From UBA12170 sp964293475 (GTDB lineage Bacteria > Bacteroidota > Bacteroidia > Bacteroidales > UBA12170), in NCBI GenBank assembly GCA_964293475.1, contig CAXYYJ010000020.1, forward strand, positions 15,666 to 79,665: DNA of 64,000 bases, read 5' to 3'. A program made the translations under genes and the position numbers. How positions within the stretch are numbered: the stretch's first letter is position 1; each line of letters starts with the position of its first letter. The notes below the pieces were generated by a model. It saw nothing but the letters and a program-made list of their open reading frames with translations. It was not told the origin of the DNA and did not search any database. Positions 50,235-59,128 of the stretch are shown here, one piece after another.

Positions 50235-51450
50235 CAGCGGAATTTTTATCTTCCCAGTTCATTTTGCGGTTACTTTTAACAACTTCGAACTTTCCTTTGA
50301 TTTGGAGGAAGTAGGATTCGAAGTATTTAAATGATAATCCGGAGAAGAATAAGGTTAGAGAAATGGTGATGGAGTATAGAAATATATTGAACAAAATCAT
50401 GTTGTCCTGAAATGAAAATCTCATTAAAAGATTCATTGTCAGTATGATAAAAATGTTGTGAAACAAATATATGCCATAGGAAATATTTCCAAGATAATTG
50501 AGTGTTGGTGTTTCAAGTTTGATGGGGAATTTTGGATTTGTTGAAATGTTCAATAAAAGGAAAGTGGCAATGAGCCCTTCCACAAAACCATGAAAATAGA
50601 AATCTACTTTAACGAAGAACAGGAAAATATAAAGCGCCACAATGAAAGTTGCAAAAAACTTGTTGTACACGAAATTCAGAATTTTTTCTTTTTCTTCAAT
50701 AAAAATATAGGCAGCAAGCCCACCCAAGGCCATTTGTTCTACAGCAAATATTTCCCAGAATTTTATTAATGATCCCAGTTGATTGTAAGAAATTACGGGC
50801 AATTGATACAAGTCCCAATTTGCACTATAAAAGCGAAGCACCGCTTCAATTAATACCTTCCCGAGAATAAAAATAATCACCATGGGCAGGAAGCCGCGCT
50901 TAAAAATTCGGGTTATGGTTGGCCAAACTAAGTAAAACTGCTCCTGAACAGCTATGGACCAAAGTTGGCTAAGGCCGGGAACCGGCGTCCACAAAAAGCG
51001 ACCAAAATTAGCAAACATGAACATATAAACCAGGAATTTAGACCAAAAGGAAATGGACAACATATCGTTAAATGCGGTGGGGCCAAAGTCGAATCCGCAA
51101 TGATGACAAGTGAGCATATTGAACAAAGGGAGAATGAAAAAACTAAAAAGTACAATCACTATATAAAGGGGCCAAACCCTTAAATTACGCCGGATGTGGA
51201 ACTTTTTTAGATCTATGCTTCCCGTTTTTTTCAACTCGGCAAGAAATAAATAGGTTATTAAAAATCCCGAAAGAACAAAAAATATGATTCTTCCTTTGTG
51301 ACCTACATTATCCACAATAATATTATTCCATAAACTGGGTAGTTCAACCCAATATTTGGATTGTTCGGTATGATGAAAGATTACAGAGAAGGCTGCGATA
51401 AACCTTATTCCGTTCATCCCCGGAAAATACACGTTCTTAAGCTTTGCCAT
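50212..51450 (-). CDS. Acyltransferase 3 family membrane protein
   Basis: This 412-residue protein belongs to the acyltransferase 3 (OafA/NodX/WecH) family, which O-acetylates or otherwise acylates extracytoplasmic sugars. It has about 10 membrane helices. The N-terminal signature is MNGIRFIAAFSVIFHHTEQSKYW, with the conserved His pair, and GRIIFFVLSGFLITYLFL follows. The C-terminal stretch is charged and ends in ADEQKEEK. It lies beside the polysaccharide operon and is followed by the overlapping hydrolase gene. Modification of the neighbouring glycan is a reasonable guess only. Confidence 0.9.
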   Translation of the reverse strand: MAKLKNVYFPGMNGIRFIAAFSVIFHHTEQSKYWVELPSLWNNIIVDNVGHKGRIIFFVLSGFLITYLFLAELKKTGSIDLKKFHIRRNLRVWPLYIVIVLFSFFILPLFNMLTCHHCGFDFGPTAFNDMLSISFWSKFLVYMFMFANFGRFLWTPVPGLSQLWSIAVQEQFYLVWPTITRIFKRGFLPMVIIFILGKVLIEAVLRFYSANWDLYQLPVISYNQLGSLIKFWEIFAVEQMALGGLAAYIFIEEKEKILNFVYNKFFATFIVALYIFLFFVKVDFYFHGFVEGLIATFLLLNISTNPKFPIKLETPTLNYLGNISYGIYLFHNIFIILTMNLLMRFSFQDNMILFNIFLYSITISLTLFFSGLSFKYFESYFLQIKGKFEVVKSNRKMNWEDKNSADEQKEEK

Positions 51451-51452
51451 AT

Positions 51453-53117
51453 TTAGATTTTTAGAAATTTCTTATTAATAATCATATTGTTTTTTAGTTG
51501 AACAACCAAAGTATAAATGCCATTTTCCAGACGTTTGGTGTTAATGGTCTCCATATTTGAATCTGTATTGATTTGTTTCATTAGTTTCCCATCGCAACTA
51601 TAGATGCTTATGCTAATAATTTGGGTCTGACTTGTTGAAACGATGTTTATTTTATTGGAGCTTGGATTGGGAAAGACATTGATAAAAGAATCTTTATCTG
51701 CAACTATTGGAAATATATGAGTTCCTGTATATTCAAAAGCTCCAACATCATAATGTCGGCCAAAAGGTCTGATTTGATCAAGGATGTCAGTATTTATTCC
51801 ATATTGACTTAGGTCTGCTCCGGCATCAATTGCTATCGACTCAGGAAGTAGATTGTAATTTCTTTCTAAAGTGTCGGTAAAGGCAATTTCTGTAGGTGTC
51901 CGCCTGAAAATATTGTTAAACTCCAGAAAATCAATGTCGTCATAATAAATATAGATGTAGCTGTCGGGGCCAGAGACCGATGTGTTTCCACTGTTTTCGT
52001 AGTAATCATAGGCGCCTGGATTAATGATAAGGTTATTGCAAAAGATATTGTCAGAGCTTTGTCTGTTTTGAAAACGTATTCCGTCGCTTTTTGGGTTTAT
52101 GATGGTGTTGTTTGCAAACAGGAAAGAAGAATCAGTGCCTTCATTTATTTCATATTTGCAATAGATGCCAAATTTTTGGGCCGAAGTTTGGTTGCCGGGT
52201 TGGTAGTCTTTACCGGCATTCACTATTAGATTGTTGTAAATCTTTTGCCCCCCGATTCCTTGCATCGAAATTCCGGTTCCTTTTCCATTGATAATGACGT
52301 TGTTGTAAACATCACAGGAGCTACCTGGGTTTACCATAATTCCACTCATTTGATAAATTCTTTCCTCGCGGCTGTCAGAATATATCTGGTTATGGTGAAT
52401 TTGAGAATTGTATAGGGCACATCCCAGTTGTATTCCGTCCCAACCTGTATACTCAATGATATTGTGGTGAATATCAACGCCATCAAGAATATGAGGCAAT
52501 ACAGTGGTATCGCATTCATTGAGAGTTACTCCCTGATAAAAAGAGTTTCCGATATACAACCCTTCATTCCCCACATGATGAATATAATTGTGATGAATAT
52601 TTGTATTGTACATGGTAAAACTGTCTCTAACAGATTCGAAGCTACAGGTGGGATCGGATTTGGCAACGATACCAGAATATAGAGTATTTGATATTTCTAA
52701 ACGGGTTATTTCCAGATTGCTCGTTAACATTCCGGCTTTTATTCCTGACCCATTGGGCACTGAGCTAATATGAATTCCATATTGTTCTGAATTCCCGCTA
52801 CCCGATAAAACTATATACCGACAGTTTGCAACAGAGATTCCATAACCAAGATTGCTTTCTATTTCTACAATGCCTTCATGGTTTATAAACACCAGTGGTA
52901 GTTCAGGCGTTCCGGAAATATTTCCAATATATAGTCCAGGCCTTTTTCCTGGTTCAATACAAAAAGTATCTCCGGGGTTTACTTTTGTGCCATTTATATA
53001 TTCAATTTCGGGACCAATAATATGGTCACAATGAATAGATTGAGCCAAAGAAAAAAAACTTGTAGCAACATAAAGAAAGGTGAAAATAAAAAATAATATT
53101 AACTGTTTATTTTTCAT
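51453..53117 (-). CDS. Right-handed beta-helix protein with type IX secretion type A sorting domain
   Basis: This 554-residue protein has a signal peptide (hydrophobic core to about residue 22). From about 90 to 400 it has a parallel beta-helix built of short repeats such as NIHHNYIHHVGNEGLYIGN, DIHHNIIEYTGWDGIQLG and QIHHNQIYS. This fold is typical of polysaccharide lyases, epimerases and some adhesins. The last ~75 residues are a type A sorting domain (VFPNPSSNKINIVS, ISIYSCDGKLMKQ, GIYTLVVQLKNNMIINKKFLKI), so it is exported by the type IX system and attached or released at the surface. Its position beside the polysaccharide genes suggests a glycan substrate. No catalytic residue can be assigned. 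Confidence 0.9.
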   Translation of the reverse strand: MKNKQLILFFIFTFLYVATSFFSLAQSIHCDHIIGPEIEYINGTKVNPGDTFCIEPGKRPGLYIGNISGTPELPLVFINHEGIVEIESNLGYGISVANCRYIVLSGSGNSEQYGIHISSVPNGSGIKAGMLTSNLEITRLEISNTLYSGIVAKSDPTCSFESVRDSFTMYNTNIHHNYIHHVGNEGLYIGNSFYQGVTLNECDTTVLPHILDGVDIHHNIIEYTGWDGIQLGCALYNSQIHHNQIYSDSREERIYQMSGIMVNPGSSCDVYNNVIINGKGTGISMQGIGGQKIYNNLIVNAGKDYQPGNQTSAQKFGIYCKYEINEGTDSSFLFANNTIINPKSDGIRFQNRQSSDNIFCNNLIINPGAYDYYENSGNTSVSGPDSYIYIYYDDIDFLEFNNIFRRTPTEIAFTDTLERNYNLLPESIAIDAGADLSQYGINTDILDQIRPFGRHYDVGAFEYTGTHIFPIVADKDSFINVFPNPSSNKINIVSTSQTQIISISIYSCDGKLMKQINTDSNMETINTKRLENGIYTLVVQLKNNMIINKKFLKI

Positions 53118-53135
53118 ACTAAATCAGAATGTAAA

Positions 53136-53243
53136 CTATTGTATAAATTTAGAAATCACAAAATAGTTTATCACATGGCCCATAACCACTAAAATAATGG
53201 CGAATCCACGAAGGGTTTGAACGGAATTGTCTTGCTTAGCCAT
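53136..53243 (-). pseudogene. N-terminal remnant of an acyltransferase 3 gene
   Basis: A 35-codon reading frame on the minus strand encodes MAKQDNSVQTLRGFAIILVV and then MGHVIN, the classic start of an acyltransferase 3 protein (RGxAxxxVxxxH). It then stops at TAG (53138-53136) after about 12 more residues. The rest of the ~350-residue family is absent; the next gene begins 19 bases downstream and encodes the beta-helix protein. I therefore read it as a truncated gene left by a deletion or rearrangement. It could still be translated as a small membrane peptide. An intact family member lies 1.7 kb away at 50212. Confidence 0.65.
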
Positions 53244-53354
53244 AATCAATATTTTATCTAAATATAGCAATAATTTTAAAGAAATTCCAGATTTGTTGAA
53301 AAATGCTACATCAAATTTTTAAAACACTTATTTTAATAAACACAAGATGCTTTT

Positions 53355-54416
53355 CTATTTTATGCATCTGTAAATGATGTATTTAGCATTATTATTAATT
53401 ACATGAACGCTTTTAAATATTTTTTGCAAATGCGGTTTGTAGTTTAAATGTTGGTTTGCTACCATTTGAAAGGAGCCATTTTTTTTCAAAATCCTGTGAA
53501 CTTCTCTGAATAAATTCAGGCTGATTTCAATATTGTTTTCGTGTTCAAAATGGAATGGCGGATTGGAAAGAACCAGATGAAATTCTTCGTTTGCAAAGCA
53601 ATCAAGATTGTCCTGATGATAAAAAGTTCCATCCTTACTGTTGAGTTTTGCTGATTCAATTGCAATATTTTGGTCGTCGATATAATGAACCTGTGCTTCA
53701 GGATTTATTTTGTGGGCCATAATGCCAATAACGCCATTTCCACACCCCAAATCCAGTATGTTCAGATCACTTTCTGTAACTTTCAGGTTTTCAATCAGAT
53801 ATTGAGTTGCATAATCAATATTGTTTGCTGAGAAAACCCCATAATATTGCTGAAAAACCAAGTCATGATATTCGATTTTATGAATCAATGACTCCTTTTT
53901 GCCACCCACAGGTTTGCGAAGTATCATTAGCCTGGCTTTTTTTAAAGCTTTGGTTTGTTCAACGCTGTCAAAATATTTTTTGGCCATTGCCAATGCACCG
54001 CTGCTGAAATTTCTCGTCATAAAGCCTACGTAAACGGTACCATCGTCATTTAAATTGTTTATAATATGGTTTAGAAACAACTCAAACAAGTCATTTGACT
54101 TTGGCATTTTCATAAAAACCACATCGGTTTTTTTCTCTAAATCGCATAGCGGATCGATGATGTTTAATCCATCAACAGGCTGTTTGTTGAGCTGCAAATT
54201 TCGAATAATGGCTTTTTCTTGCGATTTTGAAACGGTAACAACCTGAGGGCTAAAGGAATGAAGATGGCAGGATAGATATCCAAAGGTATCGTGATAAATA
54301 GCCAGTTGCAATTGCTTTGTGGCTAGATTGTCAGCTTGTTGAATTAATAATTCATCGGCACTATTCCAGGCTTGCAGGCTGGTAGAGTTTGTTGGGGGGT
54401 ATCTTTCTATTTTCAA
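53355..54416 (-). CDS. Class I SAM methyltransferase, RlmG/RsmC type
   Basis: This 353-residue protein has the two-domain form of the RsmC/RlmG rRNA guanine-N2 methyltransferases: a degenerate N-terminal domain (to about 170) and a catalytic C-terminal Rossmann domain. SAM-binding motif I is NILDLGCGNGVIGI, the acidic loop is VHYIDDQNIAIESAKLN, and the catalytic NPPF is in LVLSNPPFHFEHENN. Length matches RlmG (about 380) and RsmC (about 340). Which rRNA base is modified cannot be decided by eye. The gene is unlinked to its neighbours. Confidence 0.85.
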   Translation of the reverse strand: MKIERYPPTNSTSLQAWNSADELLIQQADNLATKQLQLAIYHDTFGYLSCHLHSFSPQVVTVSKSQEKAIIRNLQLNKQPVDGLNIIDPLCDLEKKTDVVFMKMPKSNDLFELFLNHIINNLNDDGTVYVGFMTRNFSSGALAMAKKYFDSVEQTKALKKARLMILRKPVGGKKESLIHKIEYHDLVFQQYYGVFSANNIDYATQYLIENLKVTESDLNILDLGCGNGVIGIMAHKINPEAQVHYIDDQNIAIESAKLNSKDGTFYHQDNLDCFANEEFHLVLSNPPFHFEHENNIEISLNLFREVHRILKKNGSFQMVANQHLNYKPHLQKIFKSVHVINNNAKYIIYRCIK

Positions 54417-54691
54417 TTTCGTAGTTTATTTTCGTTGAAAGTAATAAAAAAAACGATAGTGTTCCTAAAAAACTATTGGGTCAGTAATTTTGTAAAGTTG
54501 GATTTTCTTTATACATATTTTAACACAAAGCTAATTAAAGCATCGTTAAATTTGCCCTTTAAAATAACCCAAATGTCATTTTTCCGATTTAATTATTTTT
54601 GATGGAATATGTCCGGCAAAGTAATAGATAATCAGATTTACACAGTTTTTCGGGTTTTAGGGGGAATAATAATCTTATAAAATATTAGCAC

Positions 54692-55111
54692 ATGAAATCT
54701 TTTATGCTCGTTTTGCATTTTTTCGGTTTGGTTTTAAGCCTTGGATCGATGGTTACGTTTTTATTGATGCGCAGAAGTTGTTCGAAAGTATCATCATCGG
54801 AGGCCGAATTTCTTTTAATGAGCGTAAAAAAGTTTCTCCGGTTGTCGCATATAGGTTTGGGAATCATGTTTTTAACTGGAGGTTATCTTATGACTCCATA
54901 TTGGAAGGTATTGGGAACAATGCCCTTGCTTCACATTAAATTTACTGTTTTTCTTCTTTGGTATTTTACTTTAATAGCACTTACTGTTTTTACTCGTCGT
55001 GCCATGAAAAGCCAGATAAGACTGTGGGATCCCAGAATTGGTTTTCTAAGTTTAATGAGCGTTACCTTTGGGGTTATTGCCGTTTCAATGGCAGTTTTAC
55101 AATTTCAATAG
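54692..55111 (+). CDS. Small integral membrane protein with four helices
   Basis: This 139-residue protein has four hydrophobic segments (about 3-25, 50-70, 82-103, 117-137) linked by short basic loops. The sequence LVLHFFGLVLSLGSMVTFLLMRR with an early His, and RLSHIGLGIMFLTGGYL and HIKFTVFLLWYF with further His residues in helices, recall DUF2269/CopD-like or cytochrome b-type families. Haem binding is possible but not shown. The gene is followed 43 bases later by the MATE gene. I do not assign a function. Confidence 0.65.
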   Translation: MKSFMLVLHFFGLVLSLGSMVTFLLMRRSCSKVSSSEAEFLLMSVKKFLRLSHIGLGIMFLTGGYLMTPYWKVLGTMPLLHIKFTVFLLWYFTLIALTVFTRRAMKSQIRLWDPRIGFLSLMSVTFGVIAVSMAVLQFQ

Positions 55112-55154
55112 AGCCTTGTTTTTATCCGTAAATTGCGCCCGGAAAAACTAAATT

Positions 55155-56522
55155 ATGAACGGGCTTAAATCCTATTTCCCTTATTACTCCAGAAATTTAA
55201 AAATTGCCTTTCCTGTGATGCTCTCTCAGGCTGGACAGGTTTTGGTTCAGCAGGTGGACAATATGATGGTAGGGTATGTGGGTACCGACGAGTTGGCTGC
55301 CTCTGCTTTTGCCAATTCGGTATTTGTTCTGGGTTTGGTATTTGCTATGGGATTTACCTTTGGTTTAACGCCTTTGGTTGGACATGCATTTGCTCAAAAT
55401 AATCGTAAAGAAGCCTCGTCGCTGCTCAAATGTTCCTTTTTAACCAATTCCATTATCGTTATCATATTGTCGGTTCTTTTGTGGGGGATAAGCTATACAT
55501 TCCACCTGATGGGACAACCCGAACATATTGTTGAAATGGCTGTAAGTTATTACAGAATCCTTGTTGTTTCGTTGATTCCTTTTATTATGTTTTTTACAAT
55601 GAAGCAATTTGCGGAGGGTATAGCAGATACCAAACATGCCATGGTTATCACCATTATTGCCAATCTCATCAATATCTTTTTCAATTATCTGCTCATATTT
55701 GGTAATTTTGGAATGCCAAAACTGGGGCTGGATGGAGCAGGCTATGGAACATTAATCTCAAGAATCTCAATGCCGCTCCTATTTGTTTTCTTTTTCATGC
55801 GAAAAGAAAAATTCAGTTCTTTTATACCGCTGCTAAAAACAGTAAAGGCGAGTAAAGCCAGAGTAATTCGCTTGCTGAGTGTAGGCTTCCCAATCGCTAC
55901 GCAGATTTTGCTCGAAGTAACAGCTTTCGGGTTAAGCGGAATTATGATGGGTTGGCTTGGCGTTATTCCATTGGCAGCTCATAATATTGCTTTGGGATTG
56001 GCCACGGTTTCGTTTATGATAGTAACAGGCATTGGCTCGGCAACAACAATCAGAGTGTCGCATCAATTTAGTGTAAAGGATATCAATGCTTTGCAGATGG
56101 CAGCCAAAGCATCCGTGCATTTGGTTTTGATATTCATGACTTTCGCAGCAATAATGTTCGCACTATTTAGAAATCAGTTGCCTTTTTTGTATACGAGAGA
56201 TGAACAGGTCGTGGCTTTAGCCGCGCAGCTTCTTGTTTTTGTGGCTGTATTTCAAATATTTGATGGACTGCAGGTTACCTTGCTCAGCATTTTGCGGGGG
56301 CTTGCCGACGTTAGAAATGCCATGATTTACGCCTTGATAGCCTATATCCTGATTAATTTGCCGGTAAGTTATTTCTTTGCCTTTGAGTTAGGTTGGGGAG
56401 CCAAGGGCATTTGGCTGGGTTTTGTGGTAGGATTAGGTCTTGCGGCTGCTTTATTTTACTCGCGCATTCACAAGCTATTCAAGAAATTCGATAGAATTTA
56501 TTCCACATCAAAGTCGAAATAA
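55155..56522 (+). CDS. MATE family efflux transporter
   Basis: This 455-residue protein has 12 predicted membrane helices in two homologous halves, typical of MATE (NorM-like) exporters that use Na+ or H+ gradients to expel cationic drugs. Family patterns are FPVMLSQAGQVLVQQVDNMMVGYVGTDELAASAFANSVF in the first half and GFPIATQILLEVTAFGLSGIMMGWLGVIPLAAHNIAL in the second, with IRVSHQFS near the end of helix 8. Its last 25 bases overlap the end of the convergent dipeptidase gene. Substrates are unknown. Confidence 0.94.
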   Translation: MNGLKSYFPYYSRNLKIAFPVMLSQAGQVLVQQVDNMMVGYVGTDELAASAFANSVFVLGLVFAMGFTFGLTPLVGHAFAQNNRKEASSLLKCSFLTNSIIVIILSVLLWGISYTFHLMGQPEHIVEMAVSYYRILVVSLIPFIMFFTMKQFAEGIADTKHAMVITIIANLINIFFNYLLIFGNFGMPKLGLDGAGYGTLISRISMPLLFVFFFMRKEKFSSFIPLLKTVKASKARVIRLLSVGFPIATQILLEVTAFGLSGIMMGWLGVIPLAAHNIALGLATVSFMIVTGIGSATTIRVSHQFSVKDINALQMAAKASVHLVLIFMTFAAIMFALFRNQLPFLYTRDEQVVALAAQLLVFVAVFQIFDGLQVTLLSILRGLADVRNAMIYALIAYILINLPVSYFFAFELGWGAKGIWLGFVVGLGLAAALFYSRIHKLFKKFDRIYSTSKSK

Positions 56523-57196
56523 GTATCGGGAAAAGGCTCATTTTGAAGCGTAAAATGCCACCATTCTTCTTTGTAAGGGGTAAATCCGTTTTTAACCATG
56601 ACAAATTGCAGCATCATTCTGTTTTCTTTTTGCTTAGGGGTTACCAATCGACTCGAAGGCCACGATCTGCTTCCAAAATAATCGAATGGCGTGCCCATAT
56701 CAAGCTCTTTGCCATTCTCGTCCACAATGCTTACATCAACCGAACTTCCTCTGCTGTGGGCCGATTTCTCCATAATGTAATTGAGCTTGATTAGATCCGA
56801 TTTTTTCACATTCGGATAATAGGTGTCCTTATTTAAAGTATCGCTTAAGTCTTTTGCCCATGCCATGATTTGATTAACAGCCTTTTGTGGCCGATAGGCA
56901 TCGTAAATAATCAGCGTTAATTTTTTCTCAGCCAATTCCTTCTGAACAGCTTGCAGTGCCTTGGCGGGTTCTGATGTGGTTATTGCAACAGGCTCTTTAT
57001 AACCTTCAATTCTTTTTCCCACAAAGTTTTCCTTTGAATAGTATTTGATATCTTGCTTAATATCGGCACTCACATCGGCTAAATATACAAATCCCTTTGG
57101 AAGATCTTTTGAGCCAAATAATCCGCTGCAAGAAGAAAGAATGAGCGACATCACCAGAATAAGGGGGATAAAAAGCTTCATAATTAATTGTTTCAT
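56498..57196 (-). CDS. D-Ala-D-Ala dipeptidase (VanX/DdpX-like, M15D) lipoprotein
   Basis: This 232-residue zinc peptidase resembles VanX and DdpX, which hydrolyse D-Ala-D-Ala. A lipoprotein signal is present (LILSSC, Cys near 23). Metal and catalytic residues lie in AHSRGSSVDVSIV (His and Asp ligands) and EEWWHFTL (catalytic Glu and His ligand). YDAYRPQKAVNQI supplies the conserved Arg. The export signal suggests a role in recycling peptidoglycan dipeptides for food rather than vancomycin resistance; no vanA or vanH is nearby. It starts 26 bases after ispD on the same strand and converges on the MATE gene with a 25-base overlap. Confidence 0.9.
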   Translation of the reverse strand: MKQLIMKLFIPLILVMSLILSSCSGLFGSKDLPKGFVYLADVSADIKQDIKYYSKENFVGKRIEGYKEPVAITTSEPAKALQAVQKELAEKKLTLIIYDAYRPQKAVNQIMAWAKDLSDTLNKDTYYPNVKKSDLIKLNYIMEKSAHSRGSSVDVSIVDENGKELDMGTPFDYFGSRSWPSSRLVTPKQKENRMMLQFVMVKNGFTPYKEEWWHFTLQNEPFPDTYFDFDVE

Positions 57197-57222
57197 TTTC
57201 AGAGTTTTAATAATAATTTATA

Positions 57223-57906
57223 TCAATGTTTAATATATGCCAATGCAAGTTGCAAATCTTCCGGATAGGTAATTTTAAAATTCAGTCTGTTTCCTTCTAT
57301 CCATGATGTACTGCCAAGTCCATATTGTTCTATGAGACTAAAATCGTCTGCAACCGAAGTCAATTTATCGTTTAGGGCAAGTTCATGCGCTTTTTTTATA
57401 ACAGAAAGTTTGAAAGCCTGTGGTGTCTGAACTTGTCTTATTACATTTCTGTCGAGCGATTGGGTTATTTTGTTTTGATGAACTTCAACAAGGCTATCGG
57501 GAACGGGTGCCAAAAGATTCACAGCATCGAATTCATCAAGTTTTGCCAGACTTTCGCTGATAAGCTGCTCACTGATGAAAGGGCGGGCTGCATCGTGAAT
57601 CAGGACTTTTGCTTCCGCATCGTCTATTTGGCTGATCCCCAGTCGGCTACTAAAAAATCGGTTATTTCCGCCAGTGCAAACCCTTATAACTTTCGTAAGG
57701 CCGTTTTTCTTTGCAAGGGAAAGAGTTTTCGACTCGTAGCCATCAGGAACAACAACAATGATGTGGTGAATATCGTGATGATTTGAAAAAACATTGATAC
57801 AATATTCCAATAACGGTTTACCATCAAGCTGAATAAAAGCTTTGGGAATGTCCAATTGCATCCTGCTACCAGAGCCGCCGGCCAAAACTATAGCGTAGTT
57901 TTTCAT
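57223..57906 (-). CDS. ispD: 2-C-methyl-D-erythritol 4-phosphate cytidylyltransferase
   Basis: This 227-residue enzyme makes CDP-methylerythritol in the MEP pathway of isoprenoid synthesis. The nucleotide-binding start is AIVLAGGSGSRMQLDIPKAFIQLDGKPLLEY, including the catalytic Arg and Lys. VLIHDAARPFIS is the conserved metal-binding block, and RNVIRQVQTPQAFKLSVI and VADDFSLIEQYG close the fold. Length is normal. ispF is not in the window. The dipeptidase gene follows on the same strand. Confidence 0.95.
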   Translation of the reverse strand: MKNYAIVLAGGSGSRMQLDIPKAFIQLDGKPLLEYCINVFSNHHDIHHIIVVVPDGYESKTLSLAKKNGLTKVIRVCTGGNNRFFSSRLGISQIDDAEAKVLIHDAARPFISEQLISESLAKLDEFDAVNLLAPVPDSLVEVHQNKITQSLDRNVIRQVQTPQAFKLSVIKKAHELALNDKLTSVADDFSLIEQYGLGSTSWIEGNRLNFKITYPEDLQLALAYIKH

Positions 57907-57925
57907 TTAAGTTCTTTAGTTGCTG

Positions 57926-57933
57926 CAAAGATA
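57926..57933 (-). promoter_or_regulatory. -7 box (TATCTTTG) upstream of ispD
   Basis: Minus-strand TATCTTTG at 57933-57926 ends 19 bases before the ispD ATG at 57906. No -33 element is seen. Confidence 0.45.
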
Positions 57934-57944
57934 AAGGGAAAAAT

Positions 57945-59033
57945 CTAATTGATTTGGTTTCTTAATGCAAAATGCAAACTATCGCCCCATTCGTCGTATC
58001 CAATGGCTCCACCTGCCATATGTATTCTGGCTTCTAAGCAGTTGTGGCATTCCGACGCTTCTTCGTCTATGCAGGGTTTGTCTTCGTACAGTAAATAGTT
58101 CTCACGATATTTCACAGGAGTAAGATTGGGCATAATGATATTGGCTCCAACCACCAGGGCTTTTTCACGCCCCTGTGGATCAATGGCTTGCATGGCTGTA
58201 GTGGCCGCTATATTTATTTTTGGCATGAGAATTCTTAATAAAGCAACCATATTTAATGAAAGATCGAATCGATCCTGCAATGACATCAGGGTTTCTCTGT
58301 ACTGATACAATGGTGTTGATTTATGTTCAATATAAGGTCCCATGCCCACCATATCCACATCAAGATTCTGGAAAAAAATTAAATCATTGGCTAAATCGGT
58401 GGTTGTTTGAAATGGCAATCCAATCATAACGCCGGTTCCAACCTGATATCCGGTTTCTTTAAGCGTGTGAAGGGCTAAAACCCGTTCATCGAATTGATGC
58501 AAGGTATTTTGCGGGTGAAGTTTGATATAGAGTTCCGGGTTACTGGTTTCAATACGAAGCAAATAACGGTGAGCTCCGGCTTCTTTCCATCGTTCATAGG
58601 TTTCTCGTGATTGTTCTCCGCAGGATAGCGTGATACCCAGTTTACCAGCAGAAAGATTTTTAATTTGCTCAAGAAGTTGCTCAATTTTTGTAATAAAGGC
58701 TTTGTCATTGCGCTCGCCCGATTGCAAAACTATACTTCCAAATTTATTTTCCATGGCAAATCTGGCTGCTTCGAGAACTTCAGAATCTTCGAGCTGATAC
58801 CGGTCGGGTATTGGATTTGAAGCTCTTACCCCGCAGTAATAACAGTCTTTTTTACACCGATTGCTGTATTCTATCAAACCCCTGAAATAGACTTTATTGC
58901 CAACATATAAATTTTTGGTTTCCGCAGCCTGCTTGCGAAGCAAGATTCTTTTATGCTCTTTCGATTCCAAGAGCTCAATATATTCTTCAATGGCTGAATT
59001 GCGGGAAATATGTATTTTATCGTTCGAAATCAC
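57945..59033 (-). CDS. hydE: [FeFe]-hydrogenase maturase HydE
   Basis: This 362-residue radical SAM enzyme helps build the H-cluster of [FeFe]-hydrogenases. The radical SAM cluster motif is CKKDCYYCG (CX3CX2C) within the typical VYFRGLIEYSNRC. Further family blocks are SIVLQSGERND, GITLSCGEQSRETYERWKEAGAHRYLLRIETSN and GTGVMIGLPFQTT. The C-terminal CHNCLEARIHMAGG has cysteines that may hold a second iron-sulfur cluster. HydF, HydG and a hydrogenase are not in the window, so the gene is separated from its partners. Its presence implies hydrogen metabolism without oxygen. Confidence 0.93.
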   Translation of the reverse strand: MISNDKIHISRNSAIEEYIELLESKEHKRILLRKQAAETKNLYVGNKVYFRGLIEYSNRCKKDCYYCGVRASNPIPDRYQLEDSEVLEAARFAMENKFGSIVLQSGERNDKAFITKIEQLLEQIKNLSAGKLGITLSCGEQSRETYERWKEAGAHRYLLRIETSNPELYIKLHPQNTLHQFDERVLALHTLKETGYQVGTGVMIGLPFQTTTDLANDLIFFQNLDVDMVGMGPYIEHKSTPLYQYRETLMSLQDRFDLSLNMVALLRILMPKINIAATTAMQAIDPQGREKALVVGANIIMPNLTPVKYRENYLLYEDKPCIDEEASECHNCLEARIHMAGGAIGYDEWGDSLHFALRNQIN

Positions 59034-59052
59034 TTCTTGTTAATTAGCTAAC

Positions 59053-59084
59053 AAAATTACATTTAGATTTTATACAAAACCAAT
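59053..59084 (-). promoter_or_regulatory. Promoter of hydE
   Basis: On the minus strand TTG (59084-59082), 21 bases, then TAATTTTG (59060-59053) match the consensus. The -7 box ends 19 bases before the ATG at 59033. Confidence 0.55.
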
Positions 59085-59128
59085 CCCCGGGTTAAAATAG
59101 GGGGAAAACGGAGTTTGTAAACAATTTT

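Noticed and set aside
56498..57196. Vancomycin resistance function for the VanX-like gene
   Set aside because: It is a lipoprotein, is paired with ispD and lacks vanA/vanH/vanR/vanS neighbours, so a peptidoglycan recycling role is more likely.
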